Assembly: GCA_949752745.1 (NCBI GenBank)
Contig: OX457026.1
Coordinates: 76,619,275-76,683,274, forward strand
Source: Protula sp. h YS-2021
Lineage: Eukaryota; Annelida; Polychaeta; Sabellida; Serpulidae
Length of the DNA stretch: 64,000 nt
Reading direction: 5' to 3'
Of the stretch, positions 18,396-26,189 are shown one piece after another; the first letter of the stretch is position 1; every line of letters begins with the position of its first letter. Below the pieces are notes generated by a model. The model made no database searches and was not told the origin of the DNA. It was given only the letters and a program-made list of their open reading frames with translations. The position numbers and the translations under genes were made by a program.

Positions 18396-18629
18396 TCATG
18401 TTTGACACTCTTCATCCTCACTTTCTACATTGTTGTCTACATTGTTGTCTACATTGTTGTCTACATTGTCGTCTAAATTGCTATCTACATGATCTAAATT
18501 GGTATCTACTACTTCTCCCTGACAACAAGCACTAACACACCTAATTTTTACAGGAATGGTATTTTTATTTCCATTTTCTTTACAACAACAACACCATAGC
18601 TCTTTAATCCATGTTAAAAAGTTTCCCAT
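18396..18629 (-). CDS. Small protein with likely N-myristoylation and Cys cluster
   Basis: 77 residues. It starts MGNFLTWIKELWCCCCKENG: a Gly2 myristoylation context followed by four adjacent Cys, a typical dual-acylation signal for membrane anchoring. The acidic C-terminal half holds four DNxxDNNV-like units encoded by a 12-bp tandem repeat (TCTACATTGTTG, 18421-18480). It overlaps the upstream gene by 16 bp and lies between packaging and capsid genes. No family recognised; a membrane-associated virion assembly role is speculation. The 12-bp repeat makes length polymorphism likely. Confidence 0.6.
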   Translation of the reverse strand: MGNFLTWIKELWCCCCKENGNKNTIPVKIRCVSACCQGEVVDTNLDHVDSNLDDNVDNNVDNNVDNNVESEDEECQT

Positions 18630-19204
18630 CCTTCTGGAAACAACCTTTGTTGACGTTGTTGTATCTCTTTTGTAATATCTTCACGAGTTGTCTTTTTACC
18701 AAAAACAGTTTTTGGAATATTAGCATCTACAATTTCCTCAATAAACTGCTTCCAACCATGCGGTGGTTCTCGTCGTTCTTTTCTTCTTGTAGCAACCAAT
18801 GCTTCTTTCAACAAATCAATAATGTTGGAATTTGTAATGACAGTACCCGTTTTTAAAACAAGTTCATTTTTATCTGTCCATCTCGTACCATATTTCTTAA
18901 GTTCTGCTAGAAGTTGTGTTAGTTTTACATGATAAATAGGTTGAAAATGGCTTAGAAACTGTTGGGACTTTTCTGATTTTTCTGCTTTGGATGATGTAAC
19001 AGACTTTTGCCTCTGTTGTTGCGACTGAATTGTTCGTAAATGACGGCCAAGAACTTGAGACATTTCTATTGCCTTTTCACGAGTTCGTTTCCCACGTAAA
19101 AGTTTATTCACTTTCGTTTTGATTTCACCATCTTTTCCCTTCTTTTCTAACAACATTTTATATTCATATTCAGGAATGAGGACCATTTTCATAGTATGTT
19201 TCAT
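18614..19204 (-). CDS. Conserved Polinton protein of unknown function
   Basis: 196 residues. It begins MKHTMKMVLIPEYEYKMLLE, followed by a charged, predicted coiled region with Gln-rich QSQQQRQKS. The C-terminal domain contains GTRWTDKNELVL, SNIIDLLKEALV and GWKQFIEEIVDANIP. The VLIPEYEY opening and the NIIDLL...GW-F---I pattern recur in metazoan Polintons at the same position next to the ATPase. It might correspond to one of the named but uncharacterised family proteins; I cannot tell which. It overlaps the upstream gene by 4 bp. Confidence 0.7.
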   Translation of the reverse strand: MKHTMKMVLIPEYEYKMLLEKKGKDGEIKTKVNKLLRGKRTREKAIEMSQVLGRHLRTIQSQQQRQKSVTSSKAEKSEKSQQFLSHFQPIYHVKLTQLLAELKKYGTRWTDKNELVLKTGTVITNSNIIDLLKEALVATRRKERREPPHGWKQFIEEIVDANIPKTVFGKKTTREDITKEIQQRQQRLFPEGWETF

Positions 19205-19527
19205 TTTAACAGCAACTGAGCTAACAAGGGTAATGCAAATTTAGCAATAGCTCCAATGAATCCTCCTTTCTGATTAACCAACTTCTTTTTTCTTCGAAGT
19301 GATATCTTCTTATCTGCTAGTGTACGTAGGGTATGACGTTCACGCTTGAATACCTTATACCTTTTTGAGCTTAAGGGTAAATGTCCTCGCAATATATTCA
19401 AACAAATTTCAAACAAGCTAGTTAATTCTTCCTTAGTAGCTTGTTGTAGCAAGGATTTACGTCGTTTAGGCCCGCTGCGTGCGAGCAAGTGAAGAAATGG
19501 TTGATTCGCTTGAATACGTTTAGACAT
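19201..19527 (-). CDS. Conserved small basic Polinton protein with hydrophobic C-terminus
   Basis: 108 residues. The N-terminal half is helical and basic (RIQANQPFLHLLARSGPKRR, EELTSLFEICLNILRG). The middle is Lys/Arg-rich, and the end is QKGGFIGAIAKFALPLLAQL followed by LLK, a membrane-active-like segment after a Gly-Gly. Small proteins of this plan are common in animal Polintons. Function unknown. It overlaps the ATPase gene by 8 bp and the next gene by 4 bp. Confidence 0.65.
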   Translation of the reverse strand: MSKRIQANQPFLHLLARSGPKRRKSLLQQATKEELTSLFEICLNILRGHLPLSSKRYKVFKRERHTLRTLADKKISLRRKKKLVNQKGGFIGAIAKFALPLLAQLLLK

Positions 19528-20179
19528 CTTGGTTGCGAATGGTCAAGTGACTTGGTTCTTGTTCATACGCCACCTTATCAACATAGACGTAATGTGTATC
19601 TTTTGGTAAAATGCCTGTACGAATACGTAGTTGATCATTTGTCTTCGGCTTCAAATCAATGAATAAATAGCCATGAGGTTTGCTGGTAGCATCTTGATAG
19701 GCTTCTATGAGAAATTGAGATTTTCCAGGATACATTTGTCGCGCTAATGTACTTATTTGTTGACTGTCTCTAGGATTTTTAAACAGAATGATGTAATGTG
19801 TATTCAAACTAATATTTCGCATTTCTCTACCATGATGAAACAAATTATGCACAATAAAAATAATGCTTAGATTTTGATGACTGCTACCAACACTAAATAG
19901 ACGTGTCATGCGTTCATCACTATGACATTTGGTCATTAAGTCATCAATGATGAGTAAGTTTGGTTTTTTCGGGTTAAAACGCTCTTCAATGTCATCTGGA
20001 ATGCCTTGGTAAAATTCCACACCTTTCATTCCCTTGTACAAAGGCTGATCTGCTGCATAGAGCCATAAAATGACTTTTGGAGAGGGTTTAATTAACTTTT
20101 GTTCTAGAATTTCTCTAACTAGAGAAGTTTTACCACTGCCTGTAGGTCCAGAGACCAAACACGTGAATGGATGCTTCAT
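19520..20179 (-). CDS. ATP: FtsK/HerA-type genome-packaging ATPase
   Basis: 219 residues from the ATG at 20179, whose ATGA overlaps the integrase stop. A longer in-frame version would need a TTG start. Walker A GPTGSGKT is at 11-18, Walker B NLLIIDD at about 74-80, and IIFIVHNLFHHG follows as the sensor region. The length and order match Polinton ATPases, relatives of the A32/FtsK-HerA packaging motors. It would pump genome into preformed capsids. Both nucleotide-binding motifs are intact. Confidence 0.93.
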   Translation of the reverse strand: MKHPFTCLVSGPTGSGKTSLVREILEQKLIKPSPKVILWLYAADQPLYKGMKGVEFYQGIPDDIEERFNPKKPNLLIIDDLMTKCHSDERMTRLFSVGSSHQNLSIIFIVHNLFHHGREMRNISLNTHYIILFKNPRDSQQISTLARQMYPGKSQFLIEAYQDATSKPHGYLFIDLKPKTNDQLRIRTGILPKDTHYVYVDKVAYEQEPSHLTIRNQDV

Positions 20180-21276
20180 TTTCGAATATCTGTTTCTTTC
20201 ACCCAACTGTTAAACTTCTTTGGCCAACCTAACCACTTCACAAATAATTCTTTAACACCTCGTCTTTTTCGTGTTTTCAAGACCTTTTCAATTCTGTAGA
20301 CTGATTCAATATCTTTTGTCACTTTCTGCAGTTCTTCTTCATAAAAATGTCCGTCAATATCTTCATCCAAAAAGTCTTTCACACGATACAAGTGTACTCC
20401 TTGCTTCTTACAACGATGTGTGATAATAAACACTTCTTGCGTCCACTTTATATGATAATCCCGTTGAAATACATATTTTATGTGAGAAATGCGAACCTGA
20501 TCACCAATTTTAAATTTGTAGGGTTTTTTCTTCTTTGGTTTTAATTTCAATTTGTCTACATACATATACTTCCACACTTTCGATTCGTTGTCTTTACGAA
20601 TATCTGCAGGAGCATACTTATTAGGGAGGGAGCCATGAGGTCTATGGTTGTAATTATACACTAAGTCTGGAAGGATGTCCATATATCGATACGTTTGATT
20701 ATGTAGGAAATATCGATACATCATTCCCTTTAGAGTACGAATGACTCTCTCAGCAAAGTTGGCTTTGGTTTCATTCTTTGTCGTATAGGCATGTATTCCC
20801 TCCTTCTTCATAAATGCTTTTACCCATCTGTTTTTAAATTCAGTTCCTTTGTCTGACCTTAGAGTTCGTGGTCTTCGTTGTGTTTCATGAAAAATCTTTT
20901 GAAAGGCTTCTATGACACTCGTATGTGATTTATTAGGCATTGGTTGCACCCATAAATATTTGGAAAACACATCAATGACAACTAATAAAAAACGGGTGTC
21001 ATCATTATAGGAAGCTATGTTTCCCATGTCAGCTAAATCAATATCCCACATGTCATCAATTCCACGTGTAATGACACGTTGCCTTTTAAACCTATATTTT
21101 ACAGGTTGTAGTAAACTGAAGGCATCTTGATCCTGTAACCATTTCTTCACTTGTGAATGAGTGACTGGTTGATCATGTTTTCTTAATATGTGATATAGTT
21201 TGTAAGGACCAGCAAATGCCCCGGGTTGACCAGGTTTAAAATAAATATTGGTTAAGTAGTCTTTCCACGTCGACAT
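20176..21276 (-). CDS. INT: Retroviral-type (RVE) integrase with C-terminal chromodomain
   Basis: 366 residues. The catalytic triad is Asp80 (WDIDLADM), Asp142 (LRSDKGTEF) and Glu176 (NFAERVIRTLK), with 33 residues between the last two. An N-terminal helical region has THSQVKKWLQDQ. The basic linker KLKLKPKKKKPYKFKIGDQV starts the SH3-like part. The C-terminal chromodomain (about 320-364) is YRIEKVLKTRKRRGVKELFV then KWLGWPKKFNSWV. The enzyme inserts the linear element with 6-bp staggering, matching the CAGTTG duplication seen. The chromodomain may target histone marks (inference). The frame is intact. Confidence 0.95.
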   Translation of the reverse strand: MSTWKDYLTNIYFKPGQPGAFAGPYKLYHILRKHDQPVTHSQVKKWLQDQDAFSLLQPVKYRFKRQRVITRGIDDMWDIDLADMGNIASYNDDTRFLLVVIDVFSKYLWVQPMPNKSHTSVIEAFQKIFHETQRRPRTLRSDKGTEFKNRWVKAFMKKEGIHAYTTKNETKANFAERVIRTLKGMMYRYFLHNQTYRYMDILPDLVYNYNHRPHGSLPNKYAPADIRKDNESKVWKYMYVDKLKLKPKKKKPYKFKIGDQVRISHIKYVFQRDYHIKWTQEVFIITHRCKKQGVHLYRVKDFLDEDIDGHFYEEELQKVTKDIESVYRIEKVLKTRKRRGVKELFVKWLGWPKKFNSWVKETDIRK

Positions 21277-21356
21277 GTTAACACTAAATGATTAACACTT
21301 ATTAACATATCTTGTATTTTATTTTATCAACACATCTTGCATTTTATCAACATATC

Positions 21357-21689
21357 TTACAAATCAAGTATTGATACAATGGTGTGAATAATTGGAGTCC
21401 ATTGATCTTCAATGTACATTAACCAACTACTTAATTCATCAAATGTGATAGCATCTACACCATATTTTTCACAACGTTGATTTGCATTATCTAACACTTT
21501 ATCTAAATGAATGTAATATTTAGCTTCATTCCAATATGTATAGACACATGCAGAATGACAAGTATGTTCTGAACACTCTTCATTTTGACAAGCAGGACAT
21601 ACTAAACATGCAAACTTTTTTACAGCTAATAACATTTCTTCACAATATGTCTTTTGCATAATATATTGTCTCAATGTAATGTCTGTCAT
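21357..21689 (-). CDS. Cys-rich small Polinton protein
   Basis: 110 residues from the ATG at 21689, which overlaps the TAA of the preceding gene by one base (TAATG). A GTG further upstream is not a likely start. The middle has CLVCPACQNEECSEHTCHSAC, a probable zinc-binding knuckle; the rest is helical with acidic C-terminal half. There is weak resemblance of QKTYCEEMLLAVKKF to WAAELMLAVAARI in the gene at 22735-23154. Function unknown. Confidence 0.6.
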   Translation of the reverse strand: MTDITLRQYIMQKTYCEEMLLAVKKFACLVCPACQNEECSEHTCHSACVYTYWNEAKYYIHLDKVLDNANQRCEKYGVDAITFDELSSWLMYIEDQWTPIIHTIVSILDL

Positions 21690-21976
21690 TATACTGCAAT
21701 GTAGATTAGCCACTCTCTCACTTCATAAAACAGTCTTGGATCAAATCGAGCAAAGTGATATGCTGCTTCCACATCAAACTCCTCAGCTCCGTCAATGTTT
21801 GAAAGCACACACTCTTTGATGAAATCCTCACGTAATTTCGGTACGTTCAGCGTGGAATGAGCAAGTTCCCAATAGATGTCAAAGTGTTCCAGTTGTTGTT
21901 GAATAGATCCAAAACGCGCCAGTTCATTTATCATGTAGTCCACATACGTCTCCTTGAAAAACGTTTCTACATCCAT
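21689..21976 (-). CDS. Small Polinton protein, paralogue of the gene at 22735-23154
   Basis: 95 residues, MDVETFFKETYVDYMINELA onwards, all-helical and acidic. It shares with the protein at 22735-23154 the pattern FK-YVDY---L--F, a Trp-Glu (YWELAHS vs HWEAVGK), DFI-----EC and D---A. The two appear to be a diverged duplicate pair at the right end of the element. No known family or active site recognised. Confidence 0.6.
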   Translation of the reverse strand: MDVETFFKETYVDYMINELARFGSIQQQLEHFDIYWELAHSTLNVPKLREDFIKECVLSNIDGAEEFDVEAAYHFARFDPRLFYEVREWLIYIAV

Positions 21977-22040
21977 CTTTTACATATCCATATGACACGT
22001 CTACACACTTTGATGACTGGTAAGCAAATGACTTGTAGTC

Positions 22041-22661
22041 TTACTCGGCAGATACTGTTAGTGAGCCACACTTGTTGCAGAAGTTGTCAGGTTCACACAA
22101 CTTGCAATTGTATTTGTGGCAGTGACAATCATAATCCTCAGCATATCCGTAAGCACCACAATATTCACAGGTAAGTCCAAGTTGATTTTGCACGTCCATA
22201 TTCTCCAATTGAACTTCAGCCAGTCTTTTCTTGGAAAGCTTTGACACTTTCATTCGATTGTCCTTTTGCAGCTTGATAGGAGTTTTCTTCCCATGACATT
22301 CCGTACATGGCAGTAAGGTTGAGGTTATGCTATGGATTTCCTGAAGCAATGTCCCCCATTCACCATCATTCATGTTGATGTAACGCGTATATTCTTTCCC
22401 TTCAAACAGTGATGTTTGCACAAAACTCACATAGCGCATATCCAAGTATGAAATGACTTCAAGCCACTTCGTTTGCGTTAAGTACAGTTTGAAGCCAATG
22501 TTGCGTAATCTTGCCAAGTTCTGACACACAATCTTCCACAAGGATGGTGATAAAGCAAGCCATCTCTCTCCACGTTTGATTCGAAGAAATAGCCCAAATT
22601 CTCCATGCTCCACAGTAATGGTTAAGTTTGCACTAATTTTAAAGCTGCTTGTCTTCTCCAT
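22041..22661 (-). CDS. PC4-like paralogue with Cys-rich zinc-binding tail
   Basis: 206 residues. Residues about 7-52 (LTITVEHGEFGLFLRI, LSPSLWKIVCQNLARL) and 56-110 (FKLYLTQTKWLEVI, MRYVSFVQTSLFEG, YINMNDGEWGTLLQEI) repeat the two-part layout of the small proteins at 14212-15262. The tail has CTEC (119-122), CEYC (165-168), CHCH (179-182), CKLC (186-189) and CNKC (195-198), enough ligands for two or more zinc ions. The start context GCCATGG is a good Kozak match; TATAAAA and CATAAAAGG lie upstream at about 22733-22739 and 22704-22712. Nucleic-acid binding is inferred. Confidence 0.65.
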   Translation of the reverse strand: MEKTSSFKISANLTITVEHGEFGLFLRIKRGERWLALSPSLWKIVCQNLARLRNIGFKLYLTQTKWLEVISYLDMRYVSFVQTSLFEGKEYTRYINMNDGEWGTLLQEIHSITSTLLPCTECHGKKTPIKLQKDNRMKVSKLSKKRLAEVQLENMDVQNQLGLTCEYCGAYGYAEDYDCHCHKYNCKLCEPDNFCNKCGSLTVSAE

Positions 22662-22734
22662 GGCTGCGCGTTGAATGATGACTTCACTTCACCCTTCTCC
22701 TTTTATGCCATTAGAAATTGCAGAGTCAGCTTTT

Positions 22735-23154
22735 TTATAGTTCTTCAAACATTTTACAAAGCTTTGAATTCACTTCAACTCGTTCATTGTTGAATCGAAC
22801 AAGTTCTGATGCATTCGTCGTCAATGGAACGCCATCATCATAATGTAAAATAATTCTAGCAGCTACAGCTAGCATGAGTTCAGCTGCCCAAGTTGTATTC
22901 GCGCGGATAAATGCTGAATCAATGTCGTAAGTTGATGGTAAAAGTAGTTCTTCACATTCGTGTAGAAATGAGTGGATGAATTCATCTCTTGGAATTATCT
23001 TTCCAACAGCTTCCCAATGCTTATGCAAATTCTTCACTTGTAAAATCCAATTAGATTCAAAAGTAGGAAGCTTTGAAAACACATAGTCAACATAGTTCAC
23101 TTTGAAGACGTCATCCATGGTCTCTACACATCGGTGAAGAAGTAATGTTGACAT
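22735..23154 (-). CDS. Small Polinton protein at the right inner TIR edge
   Basis: 139 residues, helical. It is a paralogue of the product of 21689-21976 by FKVNYVDYVF, HWEAVGK, DEFIHSFLHECE and the following helices; a longer C-terminal extension (HYDDGVPLTTNASELVRFNN) is unique. The ATG is 18 bp from the inner end of the right TIR, so its promoter and leader must lie in the TIR, shared with PolB on the other side. A TATA-like TATAAAA overlaps its stop codon and may drive the next gene. Function unknown. Confidence 0.6.
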   Translation of the reverse strand: MSTLLLHRCVETMDDVFKVNYVDYVFSKLPTFESNWILQVKNLHKHWEAVGKIIPRDEFIHSFLHECEELLLPSTYDIDSAFIRANTTWAAELMLAVAARIILHYDDGVPLTTNASELVRFNNERVEVNSKLCKMFEEL

Positions 23155-24100
23155 TGTTAATAATCAGGTGAAAGCGGAGAGCGATGTGTTCTGACGATAC
23201 CTGAAAGCATTAAGAAAAGCATAATATGTTTTCAAAAAAAAAATTAAATTTTGGATTAGAACCCTCATTTTTACCCTACTACACCATGGTAAAATGTTCA
23301 AACTTATTTTATACATCATATTTTGTCAAAAAACAAAATTTGTTAAAGTTGGTCTAGAACCCTCATTTTTACTCTACTACACCATTGTATAATGTTTAAA
23401 CTTATTTTATACATCATATTTTGTCAAAAAACAAAATTTGTTAAAATTGGTCTAGAACCACCATTTTTCCACTACTATGACTTTAGAATATTCAAATAAG
23501 TAGCGTGCTAAAATGTTCAAACTTATTTTTATATATCATATGATGTTAAAAACTAAATTTGTTAAAGTTGGTCTAGAACCACCATTTTCCCACTACTATA
23601 ACTTTAGAACATTCAAATAAGTAGCATGCTAAAATGTTCAAACTTATTTTATATATTATATGTTATCAAAAAACTACATTTGTTAAATGTGTTTTAGAAG
23701 TGTCATTTTCCAACTACTATAACTTAAAACATAACATTGGACTTAACGTACGGAAAATCCCATTCCTTCTCAAATTTATTGATTGTTCCCACACTCGAGC
23801 GCACTCTGAAATTATCGATCGGTTTTCCCTCACACTCTGTACGAGTGCACTCTGAAATTATCGATCGGTTTTCCCTCACACTCTGTACGAGTGCACTCTG
23901 AAATTATCGATCGGTTTTCCCTCACACTCTGTACGAGTGCACTCTGAAATTATCGATCGGTTTTCCCTCACACTCTGTACGAGTGCACTCTGAAATTATC
24001 GATCGGTTTTCCCCCACACTCTGTACATATGTACTTATGCTGTGTGTGTGTGGTTACTGTAATGGGGAAACCATTGAAATATGACTAATTAAATATTATC

Positions 24101-24173
<73 letters not shown>

Positions 24174-24859
24174 TGACTTACCACAAGTCATTGGTTAATT
24201 TGTCTTCCAATCTTGCACTCCCTTTTCCAAAGAATAACCAAATCTTTCACTTCTCTTTTCCAATGAATAGCTAATGTTTCACTTCCTTTTTCCAAAGAAT
24301 AGTCAATGTTTCACTTCGTGTCCTATGTGTATTCCAGTCAATCCTTCACTTGTTCTTCAACAGCACAGCACAACACAATAGGTAAGAGCAACTGTTTTCA
24401 CTTTTTTTTCCATGTGTATCCAACGGCAGTCAGAGCATGAATGATGCAAATGTACACAGACAATGTGCTCTTATAGGAGTGTTGAATCACATCCTAGTTT
24501 CACTTCGTCTCCTATGTGTATTCCAGTCAATCCTTCACTTGTTCTTCAACAGCAAAGCACAACACAATAGGTAAGAGCAACTGTTTTCACTTTTTTTCCA
24601 TGTGTATCCAACGGCAGTCAGAGCATGAATGATGCATATGTGCACAGACAATGTGCTCTTATAGGAGTGTTGAATCACATCCTGGGGGGGGGGGGTCCCC
24701 ATGGTATATGATTCTTCACCAGGGGGGGGGGGTCCCCATGGTATATGATTCTTCACCAGGGGGGGGGGGTCCCCATGGTATATGATTCTTCACCGGGGGG
24801 GGGTCCCCATGGTATATGATTCTTCACCAGGGGGGGGGGTCCCCATGATATGAAAGTGA

Positions 24860-24944
24860 TGCCCGAGGGCGGGTTCGATCCATTGACCTTCAGATCATGG
24901 GTCCGCTCACGGGTCCTGCGCTCTACCAACTGAGCCATTCAGGC
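24860..24944 (-). tRNA. tRNA-Met-like sequence in the right TIR
   Basis: 85 nt, identical to 8143-8227 and with the same duplicated 5' anticodon arm and weak T stem. Both copies are read from the terminus inwards. Confidence 0.5.
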
Positions 24945-25039
24945 CAGAAGGTTTATGATCGGGAAAATTTTCCTCATATACATGATTGACAGGTCATGTG
25001 ACACATGATTGACAGGTCATGTGACACATGATTGACAGG

Positions 25040-25178
25040 TCACGTGACGAATGACGTCATTGACACGGGCGCGCGCTTTAATATCTGTTTCAGAACACCC
25101 TATGACGTCATTATGGCGTCACTGTGCTTGAACTCTCATGAGAGTTCTAGCACACCTCCTGACGTCATGATGACGTCA
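25040..25178 (-). promoter_or_regulatory. ATF/CREB-type site cluster at the right terminus
   Basis: TGACGTCA palindromes in mirror image of 7909-8047, including the close pair in GACGTCATGATGACGTCA (25161-25178). Confidence 0.6.
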
Positions 25179-25212
25179 CTTCCTGTGCTTGAACTCTCGT
25201 TTTCTCCCTACT

Positions 25213-25218
25213 CAGTTG
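25213..25218. other. Target-site duplication, right (CAGTTG)
   Basis: Exact match to 7869-7874, directly after the terminal CCCTACT of the element. Confidence 0.95.
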
Positions 25219-25410
25219 TTAACGGCGACGAATGAATAACTAAAGCAGGCAGAGGGCCGAGGAGGCACGAAGTGGGCGGGGGGGGGGTTCCTGAGGGAGG
25301 GGTGGGGGAGGTGTACATATGAGTTCCGATCTTTTTTGCTCTTCTTACAAAAGAGAACCGTTTTAAAGACAAAGCCCTTAATGCTTCAGGACTAAAGATC
25401 ACAATACATA

Positions 25411-25504
<94 letters not shown>

Positions 25505-25975
25505 TCAATGTTTGCATAATAAAAATATATTTAAATGATTAAGACATTTAATTCAGTTTTAATATGCTTAAATATGCTTAGGAAACATGCCCTATGTAAG
25601 ACATCTCCAATTCGGTGTATTTAAATATATCTTTGAATAAATTAGACACTCCAATATATCTTTCATTCAGTTGGATAAATCTATAATTCTGTTACTGTCA
25701 GAGACACAGCTCATCCATTTGCCGACGTCTCTGGTATATTCAAACTAAGAAAAATCTCTATAATTCAATGTTAAACATCTTTAATTTGTTTAAATTTCAT
25801 ATACCACATTGGTCAATATTACAGATGTGTCTAATTAGTAGAGGTCTCTGGTGTTTCTAAATACGAATCAATATGAAAATAGGAAAAAGAAGCAGGTTCA
25901 CGAAACACACGAAAGTGACCAAAGCTTAGATTAGATGGTTAAGAGAAATAATATTTACAGTTGTTATATACTCAC
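25219..25975. other. GPCR intron 1, part right of the Polinton
   Basis: G-rich stretch at 25260-25315, then a long AT dinucleotide run (25411-25501) and AT-rich sequence up to the splice donor of exon 1. No gene seen. Confidence 0.7.
25411..25501. repeat. (AT)n microsatellite
   Basis: About 45 AT units, uninterrupted. Confidence 0.95.
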
Positions 25976-26189
25976 TTGATAAGCATAAAATGAGATAATT
26001 TGAGCATGTTTTCAGCCTCTTCGATCTTAGAATAATAATCCAAAGCGAGGTATTTCCAATTAAAGCTGCCGCAGAAATAAAGCATAAAATCACTGCTTCG
26101 ATCACGCGTTCTGTCTTGTCATACGAATATGTCGGAGTCGTTCGGCCTTTCTCGGCGTTATCTTGTAAAGCTAACTGTATCCCTTCCAT
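25976..26189 (-). CDS. Class A GPCR, exon 1: N-terminus and TM1
   Basis: The ATG at 26189 encodes 71 residues plus one base. The N-tail is short and has no signal peptide. TM1 is VIEAVILCFISAAALIGNTS followed by LWIIIL with the conserved GN. The next motif KRLKTCSNYLILCLS leads into TM2. The donor A|GTGAGT follows 25976; the single leftover base (A) plus CT of exon 2 gives Thr and a continuous LCLSTADILVS. This phase match across 21 kb ties the exon to 4516-4752 and shows that the Polinton lies in intron 1. Confidence 0.88.

Larger units (their letters stand above)
7875..25212. mobile_element. Complete Polinton/Maverick element, 17,338 bp
   Basis: The element starts AGTAGGGAG and ends with the inverse CTCCCTACT. 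It is flanked by perfect CAGTTG duplications and has TIRs of about 2.1 kb (7875-9982 and 23173-25212). It encodes the full hallmark set in open frames: protein-primed PolB, RVE integrase with chromodomain, FtsK/HerA ATPase, adenain-type protease, major and minor capsid proteins, plus accessory genes. Plus-strand genes occupy 10078-15262 and minus-strand genes 15414-23154. Intact frames, near-identical TIRs and a perfect duplication imply recent insertion. The capsid set means it could be a virus-like element as well as a transposon (established for the family; activity here is unproven). Confidence 0.97.
23173..25212 (-). repeat. Polinton right terminal inverted repeat
   Basis: Mirror image of 7875-9982. 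It carries the acceptor-like site (23201), degenerate repeats (23240-23740), 46-bp repeat x5 (23797-24026), ATT microsatellite and a single A/T tract, donor-like GTAAGT (24181), 189-bp duplication, C-rich minisatellite (24683-24852), tRNA-like sequence, 23-bp repeats and CRE cluster. It lacks the segment of about 100 bp present between the two T tracts in the left TIR. Point differences are very few. Confidence 0.95.

Noticed and set aside
20180..20206. TTG start extending the packaging ATPase by nine codons
   Set aside because: The ATG at 20179 forms the ATGA overlap seen elsewhere in the cluster, and the extension would overlap the conserved chromodomain end.
25926..26189. Exon 1 region as an independent short membrane protein
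   Set aside because: The frame beyond 25976 is after a consensus donor, and the phase and topology match the downstream GPCR exons.
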